Assembly (NCBI GenBank): GCA_029202845.1
Contig: CP119315.1
Span: forward strand, 3,069,001 to 3,133,000
Source of the DNA: Candidatus Sphingomonas colombiensis
Lineage (GTDB): Bacteria; Pseudomonadota; Alphaproteobacteria; Sphingomonadales; Sphingomonadaceae
Length of the DNA stretch: 64,000 nucleotides
Direction of reading: 5' to 3'
The notes beneath the pieces were generated by a model. The model was given only the letters and a program-made list of their open reading frames with translations, made no database searches and was not told where the DNA came from. Of the stretch, positions 7,298 to 15,302 are shown in pieces; position 1 is the stretch's first letter; the number at the start of each line of letters is the position of its first letter. A program made the position numbers and the translations under genes.

Positions 7298-9595
7298 TCA
7301 GCCGATTTCGCGACGCAGTGTTTCGATCAGGACGGCGGCGGTATGGAGGCGCGGGGCCTCTTCATCGAGGATTGCGATGAATGCGGCGCGCTTGATTGCC
7401 GCCACCCGCCCAGGCCGCAAGCGCGCCTCGCCAACCAATGCGGAGACCGCGATGTCGATCATCCGTTCCGCACCGTGCAGCCGGCCCCACAGATAATCGT
7501 TCTCGCGATAGGATCGGCTAAAGAATGCCCCGAAGCTATTGAATTGAATGCCTTTCAACGTCGCCTCGGCGCCCCCGCCACGAATCGATCGCGCATCGTC
7601 AGGCGCGATCCGATCGACCTGGATCGGATCATATTCGTCCATTCCCTCGCCTTGAAGCAGGGGAAGGGTCGCCACGTCGAAATAGGGGAAGCCGAGGTAG
7701 CGCAGTAGCAGATCGTGGCGCAGATCGCGGGGCAGTGCGGCCAGCGCCTCCGCGAGCCGCAGATCCGTCTCCGCATCCAGCCGCTTCAATTCCATCGAAT
7801 CGGCCAGACGATCGAGCAATGCGCCCGCGTCGCCTCGCAGTGCGCGAACCTCGCCGCGAAGCGCATGGTGCGAACGCGGATTCTGGCAATCGAGATAGGC
7901 TGAAAGCGATTCGTAGATCGCGTCGCGGATCGGCAGGATCGTTTCATTGGCGACGCCGCCTTCCAGCTCGCTCAGGCGACGGGACATCAATCGCAGGCGT
8001 CGGATGCGAAATCCGAGATCGAATGTGCGCAGGAAATCGATCGTGGCCGCGCTCCCGGCAACGTCGGGCGACGTCTCGTCATAGCCGCGACCTACGAGCG
8101 CCGCCTCGATCAGTTGTCGGATACGTTGCCAGTGCTGCGGACCGGGCTCGCCGCCGATGCCATGCAACAGCGCGGAGATCGTCTCGATCACGCCGGTCAG
8201 TTTCAGATGAGCGTATGCGGCGTAGCTGTATCCGGCATGTTCCGCGGCGGCCATCTGCGCCCGGCGACGCCATGCGGCGATGCGGGATGCGGTGGGGCGA
8301 TCGAGAAAGAAGGTGCGGCCGAACAGCTCCTCCACCTTCGCCTCCACCTCCGGGCGGACGGCGCGCAGGATCGCGCTCATCCGCTCGATCCGTGCCGAGC
8401 GCTTGGCGATCGCTTCCAGATTGTCGCGGATCGGCTGCTGGCGCGGCAATTCGCTGATCGCGCCGAGAATCGTCTGGAAGAAGCCGGGCACGCCATCGCG
8501 CTCGCCGGACAGGCGGAATTTCGTGCCGGGGGAGGGGTCGATATACACGAAGCGCCGATCGACCTGACGCCGCGCCGGTCGCCGGCGCAATGCGTCGAGC
8601 GCCGGGCGGAACGGCGCGTTTGCGAGCACCGATCCGTCGATCAGGACTGCCTTTTCGGCTGCATTCGCCGCCGATTGGCGCGGCAGAATGCGGCGAAGGA
8701 AAGCATCGCGCGTCGGCCATTCCGCTGCACGCTCGTTCAGAACACCGTCGATTTCGCCTACCGTGAACGGCGGGAAGGCGCCTGGAAAACTGGATGTCGC
8801 CCGTGCGGCGAAGGCCAGTTCGGCGGACGGGGCGAGCGTGTCGCGTTCCTCCCCGTAATCGCTGAACGGGAAAATGAGCCGGTGCTCGGTCTCCAGCACT
8901 TCCGGCGGAGAATGGAGCTGCAGCCGCTCCGGATGGCCGGTGAAATCGGTGACGGTGACGAACAGGTCGAGCGGCTGGCCGCGCGGCAAGAGGCGCGGTC
9001 CGCGTGGCGCGGCGGCCATTGCGTCGAACGCGTCGAGCAGCATCCCGGTAAAGCCGGGTCCGCTGAACGGCGGCTCGAACCAGCGCGACCGGACGAAATG
9101 CGAGAGCTTGCTGCGCACTTCCTCGCGTGTGTTCTCGTCGATCGCCTCCAGCTTGTCGGCGCTGCGCCCAGCCGCCATCCACGCGAGCGGGAGCGCCCAT
9201 GCTTTGGAAAAGCGCGAGGCGGGCGCGGCGGCGGCGTCGATCAGCGCCTCCACGTCGCCGCGCTCCAGCCACAGGTCGGTCAACGGATCGAGCGACTGGC
9301 CCGACGAGATCGCCTGCGCGAGGAAGATGCCATTGATCCCACCGGCGCTGGCGCCCGCAAGAATATCGGGCAGGATGCGCAGGCGCAGCGCGCCTTCTTC
9401 CGCCATCTCGTCGAGCAGGGCGGCATAGACACCTGCGGTGCCGCTGAGCTTCTCGCCATCATGGCTCGCACGGCTGGCGCGGGCGAGATGCCACACCTCT
9501 TTCGTGATGCCGTGCATATAGACCGCCAGGCTGATCCCGCCGTAGCAGACCAGCGCCAGCCGCAATTCCTTCTCACGAATACGGGCAGCGTTCAT
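7298..9595 (-). CDS. large patatin-like hydrolase (DUF3376 type)
   Basis: 765 residues. The N-terminal half is a patatin phospholipase domain: oxyanion-hole glycines in VCYGGISLAVYMHG, nucleophile Ser83 in GASAGG, and the dyad Asp320 in LIDGSVLANAPF. The remaining 430 residues are helical and match the DUF3376-type tail of the TIGR03607 patatin-related family (recalled, not searched). There is no signal peptide, so it should be cytoplasmic or peripheral. Its ATG overlaps the stop of the EEP gene as ATGA, so the two are translationally coupled. Expected activity is acyl-ester hydrolysis of lipids; substrate unknown. Confidence 0.85.
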   Translation of the reverse strand: MNAARIREKELRLALVCYGGISLAVYMHGITKEVWHLARASRASHDGEKLSGTAGVYAALLDEMAEEGALRLRILPDILAGASAGGINGIFLAQAISSGQSLDPLTDLWLERGDVEALIDAAAAPASRFSKAWALPLAWMAAGRSADKLEAIDENTREEVRSKLSHFVRSRWFEPPFSGPGFTGMLLDAFDAMAAAPRGPRLLPRGQPLDLFVTVTDFTGHPERLQLHSPPEVLETEHRLIFPFSDYGEERDTLAPSAELAFAARATSSFPGAFPPFTVGEIDGVLNERAAEWPTRDAFLRRILPRQSAANAAEKAVLIDGSVLANAPFRPALDALRRRPARRQVDRRFVYIDPSPGTKFRLSGERDGVPGFFQTILGAISELPRQQPIRDNLEAIAKRSARIERMSAILRAVRPEVEAKVEELFGRTFFLDRPTASRIAAWRRRAQMAAAEHAGYSYAAYAHLKLTGVIETISALLHGIGGEPGPQHWQRIRQLIEAALVGRGYDETSPDVAGSAATIDFLRTFDLGFRIRRLRLMSRRLSELEGGVANETILPIRDAIYESLSAYLDCQNPRSHHALRGEVRALRGDAGALLDRLADSMELKRLDAETDLRLAEALAALPRDLRHDLLLRYLGFPYFDVATLPLLQGEGMDEYDPIQVDRIAPDDARSIRGGGAEATLKGIQFNSFGAFFSRSYRENDYLWGRLHGAERMIDIAVSALVGEARLRPGRVAAIKRAAFIAILDEEAPRLHTAAVLIETLRREIG

Positions 9596-10287
9596 GCGGC
9601 GGCGATATCCGCCCAGATCGGCAAATGATCGCTCGCCTTGCGTGCCGCATGGGAGCCATGGACGCCGCAATCCACGACCTTCAGCCCGTCCGATACCATG
9701 ATCCGATCGAGCCGCCCCACGGGGCGTCGTGCGTGAAAGCTGGGCCCGGTATCGGCGAACGAGAAATCGCGATCGAAATCGCGCAGGCAGCCGGCGGCAC
9801 GGGTCCATTCGTTGAGATCGCCCATCATCACCGTCGGGTGCTGGCGCAGGCTCGCCGCGATATGGGTGAGGATCGCATGCGCCTGTCTTCGCCGCCACAG
9901 GCCGGAGAGGTCAAGGTGCATCCCGACGACGCGGATCGGCTCCCCGTTGATCCGAACATCCGCCATCACCGCGCCGCGCGGCTCCAGCGAGGGCAGGTGA
10001 ATTACCTCGCAGTCGAGGATCTCGGCGGTTTTCGGTACCAGCAGCGCATTGCCATGCCAGCCCATGGACGTGGCGCGCGCGCCGAAATCCACCGGCTTCC
10101 AAGTGCTATGCTCGTCGATCAGATGCGCGGGTATCACCGCCGACCGCGCGCCGAAGCGACGATCGGCCTCTTGCAGCGCGATCACGTCGGCATCGATCTC
10201 GCGCAGCACCTCGAGCGTGCGATCGGGATTGCGGCGTCGGTCGGTGCCGATGCCTTTGCGCATGTTGTAGCTGGCGACACGGATCAT
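9592..10287 (-). CDS. endonuclease/exonuclease/phosphatase (EEP) family phosphodiesterase
   Basis: 231 residues, a minimal EEP domain. The ordered metal and catalytic motifs are all there: the Asn of SYNMRKGIG, the Glu of IALQEADRR, the His of GMHLDLSG, MGDLNEW, and C-terminal RLDRIMVS and SDHLPIWA. The fold covers DNases, inositol phosphatases and sphingomyelinase-like enzymes, so the substrate is open. Coupling to a patatin-like lipase points to a lipid phosphodiester; in E. coli the related ybhP lies beside a cardiolipin synthase. No export signal is present. Confidence 0.85.
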   Translation of the reverse strand: MIRVASYNMRKGIGTDRRRNPDRTLEVLREIDADVIALQEADRRFGARSAVIPAHLIDEHSTWKPVDFGARATSMGWHGNALLVPKTAEILDCEVIHLPSLEPRGAVMADVRINGEPIRVVGMHLDLSGLWRRRQAHAILTHIAASLRQHPTVMMGDLNEWTRAAGCLRDFDRDFSFADTGPSFHARRPVGRLDRIMVSDGLKVVDCGVHGSHAARKASDHLPIWADIAAA

Positions 10288-10345
10288 TGATGTAACCCAA
10301 CGCCCTGATGCGCGCCCGGTTGCCGATAGCGCGGCCGAAAAATTA

Positions 10346-10421
<76 letters not shown>

Positions 10422-10469
10422 CCATGGGGCGTGACCCCGATCATCGTTGTGACTGTTCGCGTCCATGCG

Positions 10470-11339
10470 TCAGGCGACGCCGAACGTCCAGCCCTCGCTT
10501 TGCGCAATTGCGTGCGTCATGCGGGCCGGCTGCCATAGATCGCCGCGTTCGGCCGCGCGGCGGAGCCACGCGGCGGCGAGGATCGCGTCGGTCGAATGAT
10601 CGTCATAGCGAGGGAGTGGGAGGTGCGGCTTCGACGCGATTGTCGCCAGTGCGTCGTCCAGCGCGGCGGCGGTTCTGAGCTTGCTCATGCCCTTGCGCAA
10701 TCCGGCGGCGCGCGCGGCGATCGCGGTGTAGATTTCCACGACCACCGCGCCGTGCGCCGGCACGGGATCGAACGGCCATATCGCGATGCGCGGGACGAGA
10801 TGGTGGAGCAGTCTCATCCCTGCGAAGCTTGCCTTCGCAACCTGCGCCGCGCCGATCGCATCATAAACGGTGGAGGGTTTGGTCGACTGGCCGTCCAACG
10901 ATTCGCAGACCCGCCAGTGGAGGAAATCCCGTTTCTCCCCATACGCCGCGCCAAGATAGAAATGGCGCCCGCGCCGCGTCGTTATGAAGTGCGCTGCCCC
11001 GAGATCGATGTCATCGCTCTGTTCGTCGATATAGCGCCACAGCGCGCGGGCATTTCGCGTGTTCGTTTCGCCCGGCAGATGCGCGCCGCGCGCGACGAAC
11101 GGGGCGGAGAAGCTGAAATCGAAACCGACCAAGAGCGGCTCATCCGCCCGCGCCAAGAGCCAGTCCAGCACCTCGGTTCGCGACCAGATACCGGCCGGCG
11201 GCGCGATCAGCGCCGGGGCGTCCTCGCCTGATACGCACTCGGCCATCGCGATCCCGCGATGTCGCGCGCCCTTCGCCCCGGACCAGTCGATCGCGACGAA
11301 GCGGCGGAAGCGCTCAGGGGCGATCGCCGAACGCCGCAC
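10470..11339 (-). CDS. conserved hypothetical protein with an RNase H-like N-terminus
   Basis: About 289 residues and not recognised as a named family. It opens with FVAIDWSGAKG, a strand plus Asp and Gly resembling the first motif of the RNase H/actin-like fold (as in DUF429 proteins). A second acidic strand follows (LLVGFDFSFSAP), and an acidic motif lies near the C-terminus (YDDHSTDAILAAAWL). These three spaced acidic patches suggest a metal-dependent nuclease or phosphotransferase, but that is inference. GTG 11339 is the only reasonable start; it overlaps mmcQ by 26 bp. It is the last gene of the rarA, serine hydrolase, mmcQ string. Confidence 0.65.
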   Translation of the reverse strand: MRRSAIAPERFRRFVAIDWSGAKGARHRGIAMAECVSGEDAPALIAPPAGIWSRTEVLDWLLARADEPLLVGFDFSFSAPFVARGAHLPGETNTRNARALWRYIDEQSDDIDLGAAHFITTRRGRHFYLGAAYGEKRDFLHWRVCESLDGQSTKPSTVYDAIGAAQVAKASFAGMRLLHHLVPRIAIWPFDPVPAHGAVVVEIYTAIAARAAGLRKGMSKLRTAAALDDALATIASKPHLPLPRYDDHSTDAILAAAWLRRAAERGDLWQPARMTHAIAQSEGWTFGVA

Positions 11340-11655
11340 GTTGCGCCTTTTTCGCGCGATCCCACCAGGCGCGGCGGATGACGTTGCGGACGCGCTCCTC
11401 GTCCGCCGCGCCGTAATACACCAGCAAGCCCGGCCAGCCCTCATAATGCGGGGTCTGCCAGAAAGTGTCGGGATCCGTTTCCAGCAGCACCGCCTTTTCC
11501 TCATGCGATGCCATGACGTGGAAGCTGTCCGCCTCCCGGCCGGGGGAGACGAAAGCCTTGCCGTTAACCTTGGGACAGGGCGTGCCGTAGAAGGATGCCA
11601 TCTCCACGTCCGGGAGGGAGCAGGCGAAATCCACTACGTCCGCCCAGTTCCTCAT
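11314..11655 (-). CDS. MmcQ/YjbR family protein
   Basis: 113 residues, the usual length of this family, which has a CyaY-like fold; members are often labelled DNA-binding on thin evidence. Typical features are the N-terminal ACSLPDVEMASFYGTP, the central strands KAFVSPGREADSFHV, and the late motif GWPGLLVYYGAADEERVRN followed by RRAWWDRAKK. The start ATG 11655 overlaps the upstream serine-hydrolase stop as ATGA. The function is not known. Confidence 0.85.
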   Translation of the reverse strand: MRNWADVVDFACSLPDVEMASFYGTPCPKVNGKAFVSPGREADSFHVMASHEEKAVLLETDPDTFWQTPHYEGWPGLLVYYGAADEERVRNVIRRAWWDRAKKAQRAAFGDRP

Positions 11656-13022
11656 GGCGCTGCGGCGATCACTTCGGCGGAGAAGCGCGCGATATCGAAG
11701 CGCGCCGCGCCCGGATCTTCGCCGCGACGAACGATCACCAGCCCGTGCTGCGGGATCACCATCACGGATTGGCCGCGATTGCCCTGCGCGGCATAACTGC
11801 CGACGGGTAGGCCCTGTTTCGGCCCGAACAGCCACATCGTTGCGCCATAGCCCGGGCCATCCACCGGCTGCGGGCCGTTTGGCGTCGTCATATAACGCAT
11901 CCAGCCGGCCGGCAGCATGCGACGGCCCTGCCACACGCCGTCCTGCAACCAGAACTGGCCGAGCCGCGCGAGATCGCGCGCCGTCGTCCACACCTGGCTC
12001 GAGAGGATGTAATTGCCCTGCCAGTCCGTGCCGAGGGTGGTATGCCCCATCCCGAGCGGACGGAGCAGCCCCTCATGCGGCAGGCTGGCGTAACGCGCTT
12101 CGCCGAGCGTCGCGCGCAGGCTCCGCGCGGCCAGCATGATATCGTTATTGGCATAGCGGAACCGGGTGCCCGGTGCCGCTTCCAGCGGCCAGCCGGTTGC
12201 CTGTTCGGTAACGCTGGTGCCGCCGAAATAGATCGCATCGGTGCGGTTGCCGGCGCTGTCGCTGTGCAGGCCGCTCGCCATCCGCATCAGATTGTCGAGC
12301 GTGATCGTCGCGCGCGGATCGCCGGGGCGACGCCATTCGGGGATCGTGGCGGGCTTATACTGATCGATGTTCGCGCTCGCCGAAGCGAGGCCGACCATCG
12401 TTCCCGCGATGCTCTTGGCAACAGACCATGTGCGATTGGGCACGAGCGGCCCGAAACCGGGCGCATATTGCTCCGCGACGATACGGCCGTCCTTCAGGAT
12501 CACCACGCCGATCGTCACGCTTTCCGCGCCGAAGCTCGCGCGATCGAAGGCGCGGGCGACCAGCCCGGCGAGCGACGGGGAAGGGCGCGGCGCGATATTG
12601 GCATCGCCCATCGGCCATGGGCGAGGATCGGCGGGGAGCGGCGTGGCGGTGGTGGCGGCGGGATTGGCCCGCGCGGCGGGTGTGCCGATCGGCGAGAGAT
12701 AGCAGCCATAAAGCGGTCGCCACATCGCGCGCCGCGGGGCGAGCCGCGCATCGAACGGCACGGTCACCACGCGCGTCTGGCGGTCGATCGTGGCGGGCAG
12801 GCCGGGCACGATCGCGTCATATTCGGGATAGATGCCGCGCAACTCGACCGAGGCGATCTGGCTCTCGCTGCGCCCGGCGTCGAACACGCCCTCGCAGAGG
12901 GTGAGCGCCTTGTAACCGGCGGCGATCGCCTGATTATATGGCTGTGGCGAGGTGGGGCGAATCTGCTGCGCGGAAATCGGCGTGGCGAGTGCGAGCAATG
13001 CTAGGCTAATCGTTCTTTTCAC
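11652..13022 (-). CDS. secreted serine hydrolase (class C beta-lactamase / penicillin-binding fold)
   Basis: 456 residues starting at GTG 13022. A signal peptide (KRTISLALLALATPISAQ) sends it to the periplasm. The catalytic Ser-Lys pair is S200 and K203 in WSVAKS, the Tyr motif is RYANND, and the third-box region is QHGLVIVRRG. About 140 residues after the signal peptide have no motif I recognise. The family includes 6-aminohexanoate-dimer hydrolases, esterases and D-aminopeptidases, so the substrate cannot be named. The start overlaps the rarA stop by 17 bp. It is more likely an esterase or amidase than a true antibiotic-resistance enzyme. Confidence 0.85.
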   Translation of the reverse strand: MKRTISLALLALATPISAQQIRPTSPQPYNQAIAAGYKALTLCEGVFDAGRSESQIASVELRGIYPEYDAIVPGLPATIDRQTRVVTVPFDARLAPRRAMWRPLYGCYLSPIGTPAARANPAATTATPLPADPRPWPMGDANIAPRPSPSLAGLVARAFDRASFGAESVTIGVVILKDGRIVAEQYAPGFGPLVPNRTWSVAKSIAGTMVGLASASANIDQYKPATIPEWRRPGDPRATITLDNLMRMASGLHSDSAGNRTDAIYFGGTSVTEQATGWPLEAAPGTRFRYANNDIMLAARSLRATLGEARYASLPHEGLLRPLGMGHTTLGTDWQGNYILSSQVWTTARDLARLGQFWLQDGVWQGRRMLPAGWMRYMTTPNGPQPVDGPGYGATMWLFGPKQGLPVGSYAAQGNRGQSVMVIPQHGLVIVRRGEDPGAARFDIARFSAEVIAAAP

Positions 13023-14328
13023 GTCGGCGTTCGTTCCACCAGGCAAGCCGCTCGGCAACCCTTTTTTCGTAGCCGCGCCCGGTAGGTTGATAGAAATGCT
13101 GCGGCGCCATCTCCGCTGGCCAGTAATTCGCGCCGGAAAAGGCATCCGTCGCGTCATGATCATATTCGTAGCCCTTGCCGTAGCCGACCTGCTTCATCAA
13201 CTTCGTCGGCGCATTCAGGATATTGGCCGGCGGCATCAGTGATCCGGTTTCGCGCGCCGACTGCCACGCGCTCTTCATCGCCATATAGGCGGCATTCGAT
13301 TTGGGCGCTGTGGCGAGATAGAGGCACGCCTGCACGATCGCGAGTTCGCCTTCCGGCGAGCCGAGCAATTCATAGGCGTCCTTGGCGGCGATGCACTGGG
13401 TCAGCGCCTGTGGATCGGCCATGCCGATATCCTCCACCGCCATGCGCGTGAGCCGGCGCAGCGCGTAGAGTGGCTCCTCACCGGCGGTCAGCATCCGCGC
13501 GAGATAATAAAGCGCCGCCTGCGGATCCGATCCGCGCACCGATTTATGCAGCGCGGAGATGATATTGTAATGCCCCTCGCGATCCTTGTCATACACCGCG
13601 ACGCGGCGTTGCAGGAAGGATGAGAGGCCCGCCGGGTCGAGCGGGGCGTCGATCGCGACCGAGAATAAAGTCTCGGCCTGATTGAGCAGGAAACGTCCAT
13701 CCCCGTCCGCGCTGGCCACCAGCGCTTCGCGCGCTTCGGGCGTAAGGGGCAGGGGGCGTTCCATCTCCGTCTCGGCACGGTCGAGCAACTTGTCGAGCGC
13801 GGCGCGATCGAGCCGCTGGAGGATCAGCACCTGCGCACGGCTGAGCAACGCGGCGTTCAATTCGAACGACGGATTTTCGGTCGTCGCGCCGACAAGGGTG
13901 ACGGTGCCGTTCTCGACATAGGGCAGGAAGCCGTCCTGCTGGGCGCGATTGAAGCGGTGGATTTCGTCCACAAACAGCAGGGTGCGCTTGCCGGCGCGCG
14001 CATGATCGCGCGCTTCGGCGAACGCCTTCTTGAGATCGGCGACGCCCGAAAACACCGCCGAGATCGGCGCGAAGCGCAAACCGACCGCATCCGCCAGCAG
14101 CCGCGCTATCGTCGTCTTGCCGGTGCCCGGCGGCCCCCACAGGATCATCGAGGACAGTCGTCCGGCGGCTACCATCCGCCCGATAGCACCCTCCGGGCCG
14201 GTGAGATGCTCTTGCCCGACCACTTCGTCGAGCTGGCGCGGGCGCAGGCGATCAGCCAGCGGCGCATCCGGGGCAACGGTATCATCGTGGGGAGTGGCGG
14301 GTTCAAACCCCGCGAACAGATCGGCCAT
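13006..14328 (-). CDS. rarA: replication-associated recombination protein A (AAA+ ATPase)
   Basis: 440 residues, normal for RarA/MgsA/Mgs1/WRNIP1. It acts at stalled replication forks. The Walker A is GPPGTGKTT, Walker B is LLFVDEIHRFN, sensor 1 is VGATTENPSFE, and the C-terminal tetramerisation part carries YLARMLTAGEEPLYALRRL. The family's N-terminal PLADRLRPRQLDEVVGQEHL is intact. It is divergent from the padR gene, with 99 bp between the two starts. Confidence 0.96.
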   Translation of the reverse strand: MADLFAGFEPATPHDDTVAPDAPLADRLRPRQLDEVVGQEHLTGPEGAIGRMVAAGRLSSMILWGPPGTGKTTIARLLADAVGLRFAPISAVFSGVADLKKAFAEARDHARAGKRTLLFVDEIHRFNRAQQDGFLPYVENGTVTLVGATTENPSFELNAALLSRAQVLILQRLDRAALDKLLDRAETEMERPLPLTPEAREALVASADGDGRFLLNQAETLFSVAIDAPLDPAGLSSFLQRRVAVYDKDREGHYNIISALHKSVRGSDPQAALYYLARMLTAGEEPLYALRRLTRMAVEDIGMADPQALTQCIAAKDAYELLGSPEGELAIVQACLYLATAPKSNAAYMAMKSAWQSARETGSLMPPANILNAPTKLMKQVGYGKGYEYDHDATDAFSGANYWPAEMAPQHFYQPTGRGYEKRVAERLAWWNERRREKND

Positions 14329-14383
14329 CGCACCAAGATAAGGCGCGCAGAAATTTTTGACAGCAGGGCTTGTAGAGCATCAT

Positions 14384-14399
14384 CTAAGATATATCTTAG
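14384..14399. promoter_or_regulatory. perfect 16-bp palindrome, likely operator of the PadR regulator
   Basis: CTAAGATATATCTTAG is an exact inverted repeat 28 bp upstream of the padR start. A TTGACA lies upstream at 14357-14362. The palindrome would overlap the -10 region and could itself supply TAAGAT, though at 22 bp from TTGACA the spacing is long. PadR proteins bind such AT-rich dyads as dimers, so autoregulation is the simple reading. It is 55 bp from the divergent rarA start. Confidence 0.6.
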
Positions 14400-14427
14400 C
14401 GCCATCGTGATACAAAAGGAGCATTCA

Positions 14428-15015
14428 ATGTTTCATGGTATGCACGGCGGCAGAGGCCGCCATTGCGGATCGCGCGGCGATTGGTCGCGCGGGCCGTTCA
14501 GCGTTCACTGGGAATTCGGCGGCGATGCACGCGGCGGCGGTCGCGGTCGCGGGCGGCGGATGTTCGACGGTGGCGAGCTTCGTCTCGTCCTGCTCAAGCT
14601 GATCGCGGATGAGCCGCGCCACGGTTACGAACTGATCCGCGCGATCGAGGAACTGACCGGCGGCGATTATGCGCCGAGCCCGGGTGTGGTTTATCCGACG
14701 CTTACCCTGCTCGACGAAATGGGTTTCATCGAGGAGCAGGCCGCCGACGAAAAGCGCAAACGTTATGGGGCGACCGACGCCGGCCGCGCGCATCTCGAGG
14801 AAAATAAGGAGCAGGTAGAGGCGCTGATCGAGCGGCTCGCGCATGTCGGCGAGCGCCGCCAGCGCACCGACGGCGCGCCGATCCGTCGCGCGATGGGCAA
14901 TCTGCGTGTCGCGCTGGAGCATCGGTTGACCAGGGGCGATTTCTCGCAGGATACGCTGCACGATGTCGCCGCGCTGATCGACGAGGTCGCGCAGAAGATC
15001 GAGCGGCTGCGGTGA
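14428..15015 (+). CDS. YqjI-like PadR family transcriptional regulator
   Basis: 195 residues. A Gly/Arg/His-rich N-terminal extension (about 44 residues, with H3, H6, H12 and C13) precedes a PadR winged helix: LRLVLLKLIADEPRHGYELI, the second helix region with YAPSPGVVYPTLTLLDEMG, and a wing with DEKRKRYGATDAGR. The C-terminal helices should make the dimer. The layout matches E. coli YqjI, a nickel/iron-responsive repressor whose metal-binding arm is much richer in His and Cys than this one. AAGGAG precedes ATG 14428. It overlaps the DUF2218 gene by 4 bp (GTGA). Confidence 0.88.
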   Translation: MFHGMHGGRGRHCGSRGDWSRGPFSVHWEFGGDARGGGRGRGRRMFDGGELRLVLLKLIADEPRHGYELIRAIEELTGGDYAPSPGVVYPTLTLLDEMGFIEEQAADEKRKRYGATDAGRAHLEENKEQVEALIERLAHVGERRQRTDGAPIRRAMGNLRVALEHRLTRGDFSQDTLHDVAALIDEVAQKIERLR

Positions 15016-15302
15016 GCGTCTCGCTCGCTCGCGTGCCGACCGCGTCGGCCAGCCGCTATCTCCAGCAACTCGCCAAACACTGGAGCCACAAGATGGTCGT
15101 CACCTTCTCGGCGGAGGAGGGGACGATCGAATTTCCGAACGGCAGCCGGCTCGAAATGCGCGCGGACAGCGAAACGCTCGACGTCGCGCTGACCGTGCCC
15201 GACGGGGAGGATGTCGAGCGGATGCGCGGCGTTGTCGCGAGCCATCTCGATCGCTTCGCCTTCCGCGAAGCGCCGCTGACGTTCGATTGGAAAGAAGCTT
15301 AG
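15012..15302 (+). CDS. DUF2218 domain protein
   Basis: 96 residues spanning one DUF2218 domain, seen in SRYLQQLAKHWSHKMVVTFS, EEGTIEFPNGSRLEM and a C-terminal stretch with VASHLDRFAFRE. The function is not established. Family members often sit next to, or fused with, siderophore-interacting ferric reductases (SIP/YqjH type), so an iron-related role is plausible. It starts with GTG inside the padR stop codon, so the two genes form one operon. No SIP gene follows; instead its TAG stop overlaps the convergent glycosyltransferase stop. Confidence 0.85.
   Translation: MSVSLARVPTASASRYLQQLAKHWSHKMVVTFSAEEGTIEFPNGSRLEMRADSETLDVALTVPDGEDVERMRGVVASHLDRFAFREAPLTFDWKEA

Noticed and set aside
11652..13022. 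True antibiotic-resistance beta-lactamase
   Set aside because: The Ser-x-x-Lys and Tyr motifs occur equally in esterases and amidases of the same fold; nothing points to a resistance role.
14357..14390. Standard sigma-70 promoter from TTGACA and TAAGAT before padR
   Set aside because: The 22-bp spacing is too long for ordinary promoters, so I kept only the palindrome as a feature.
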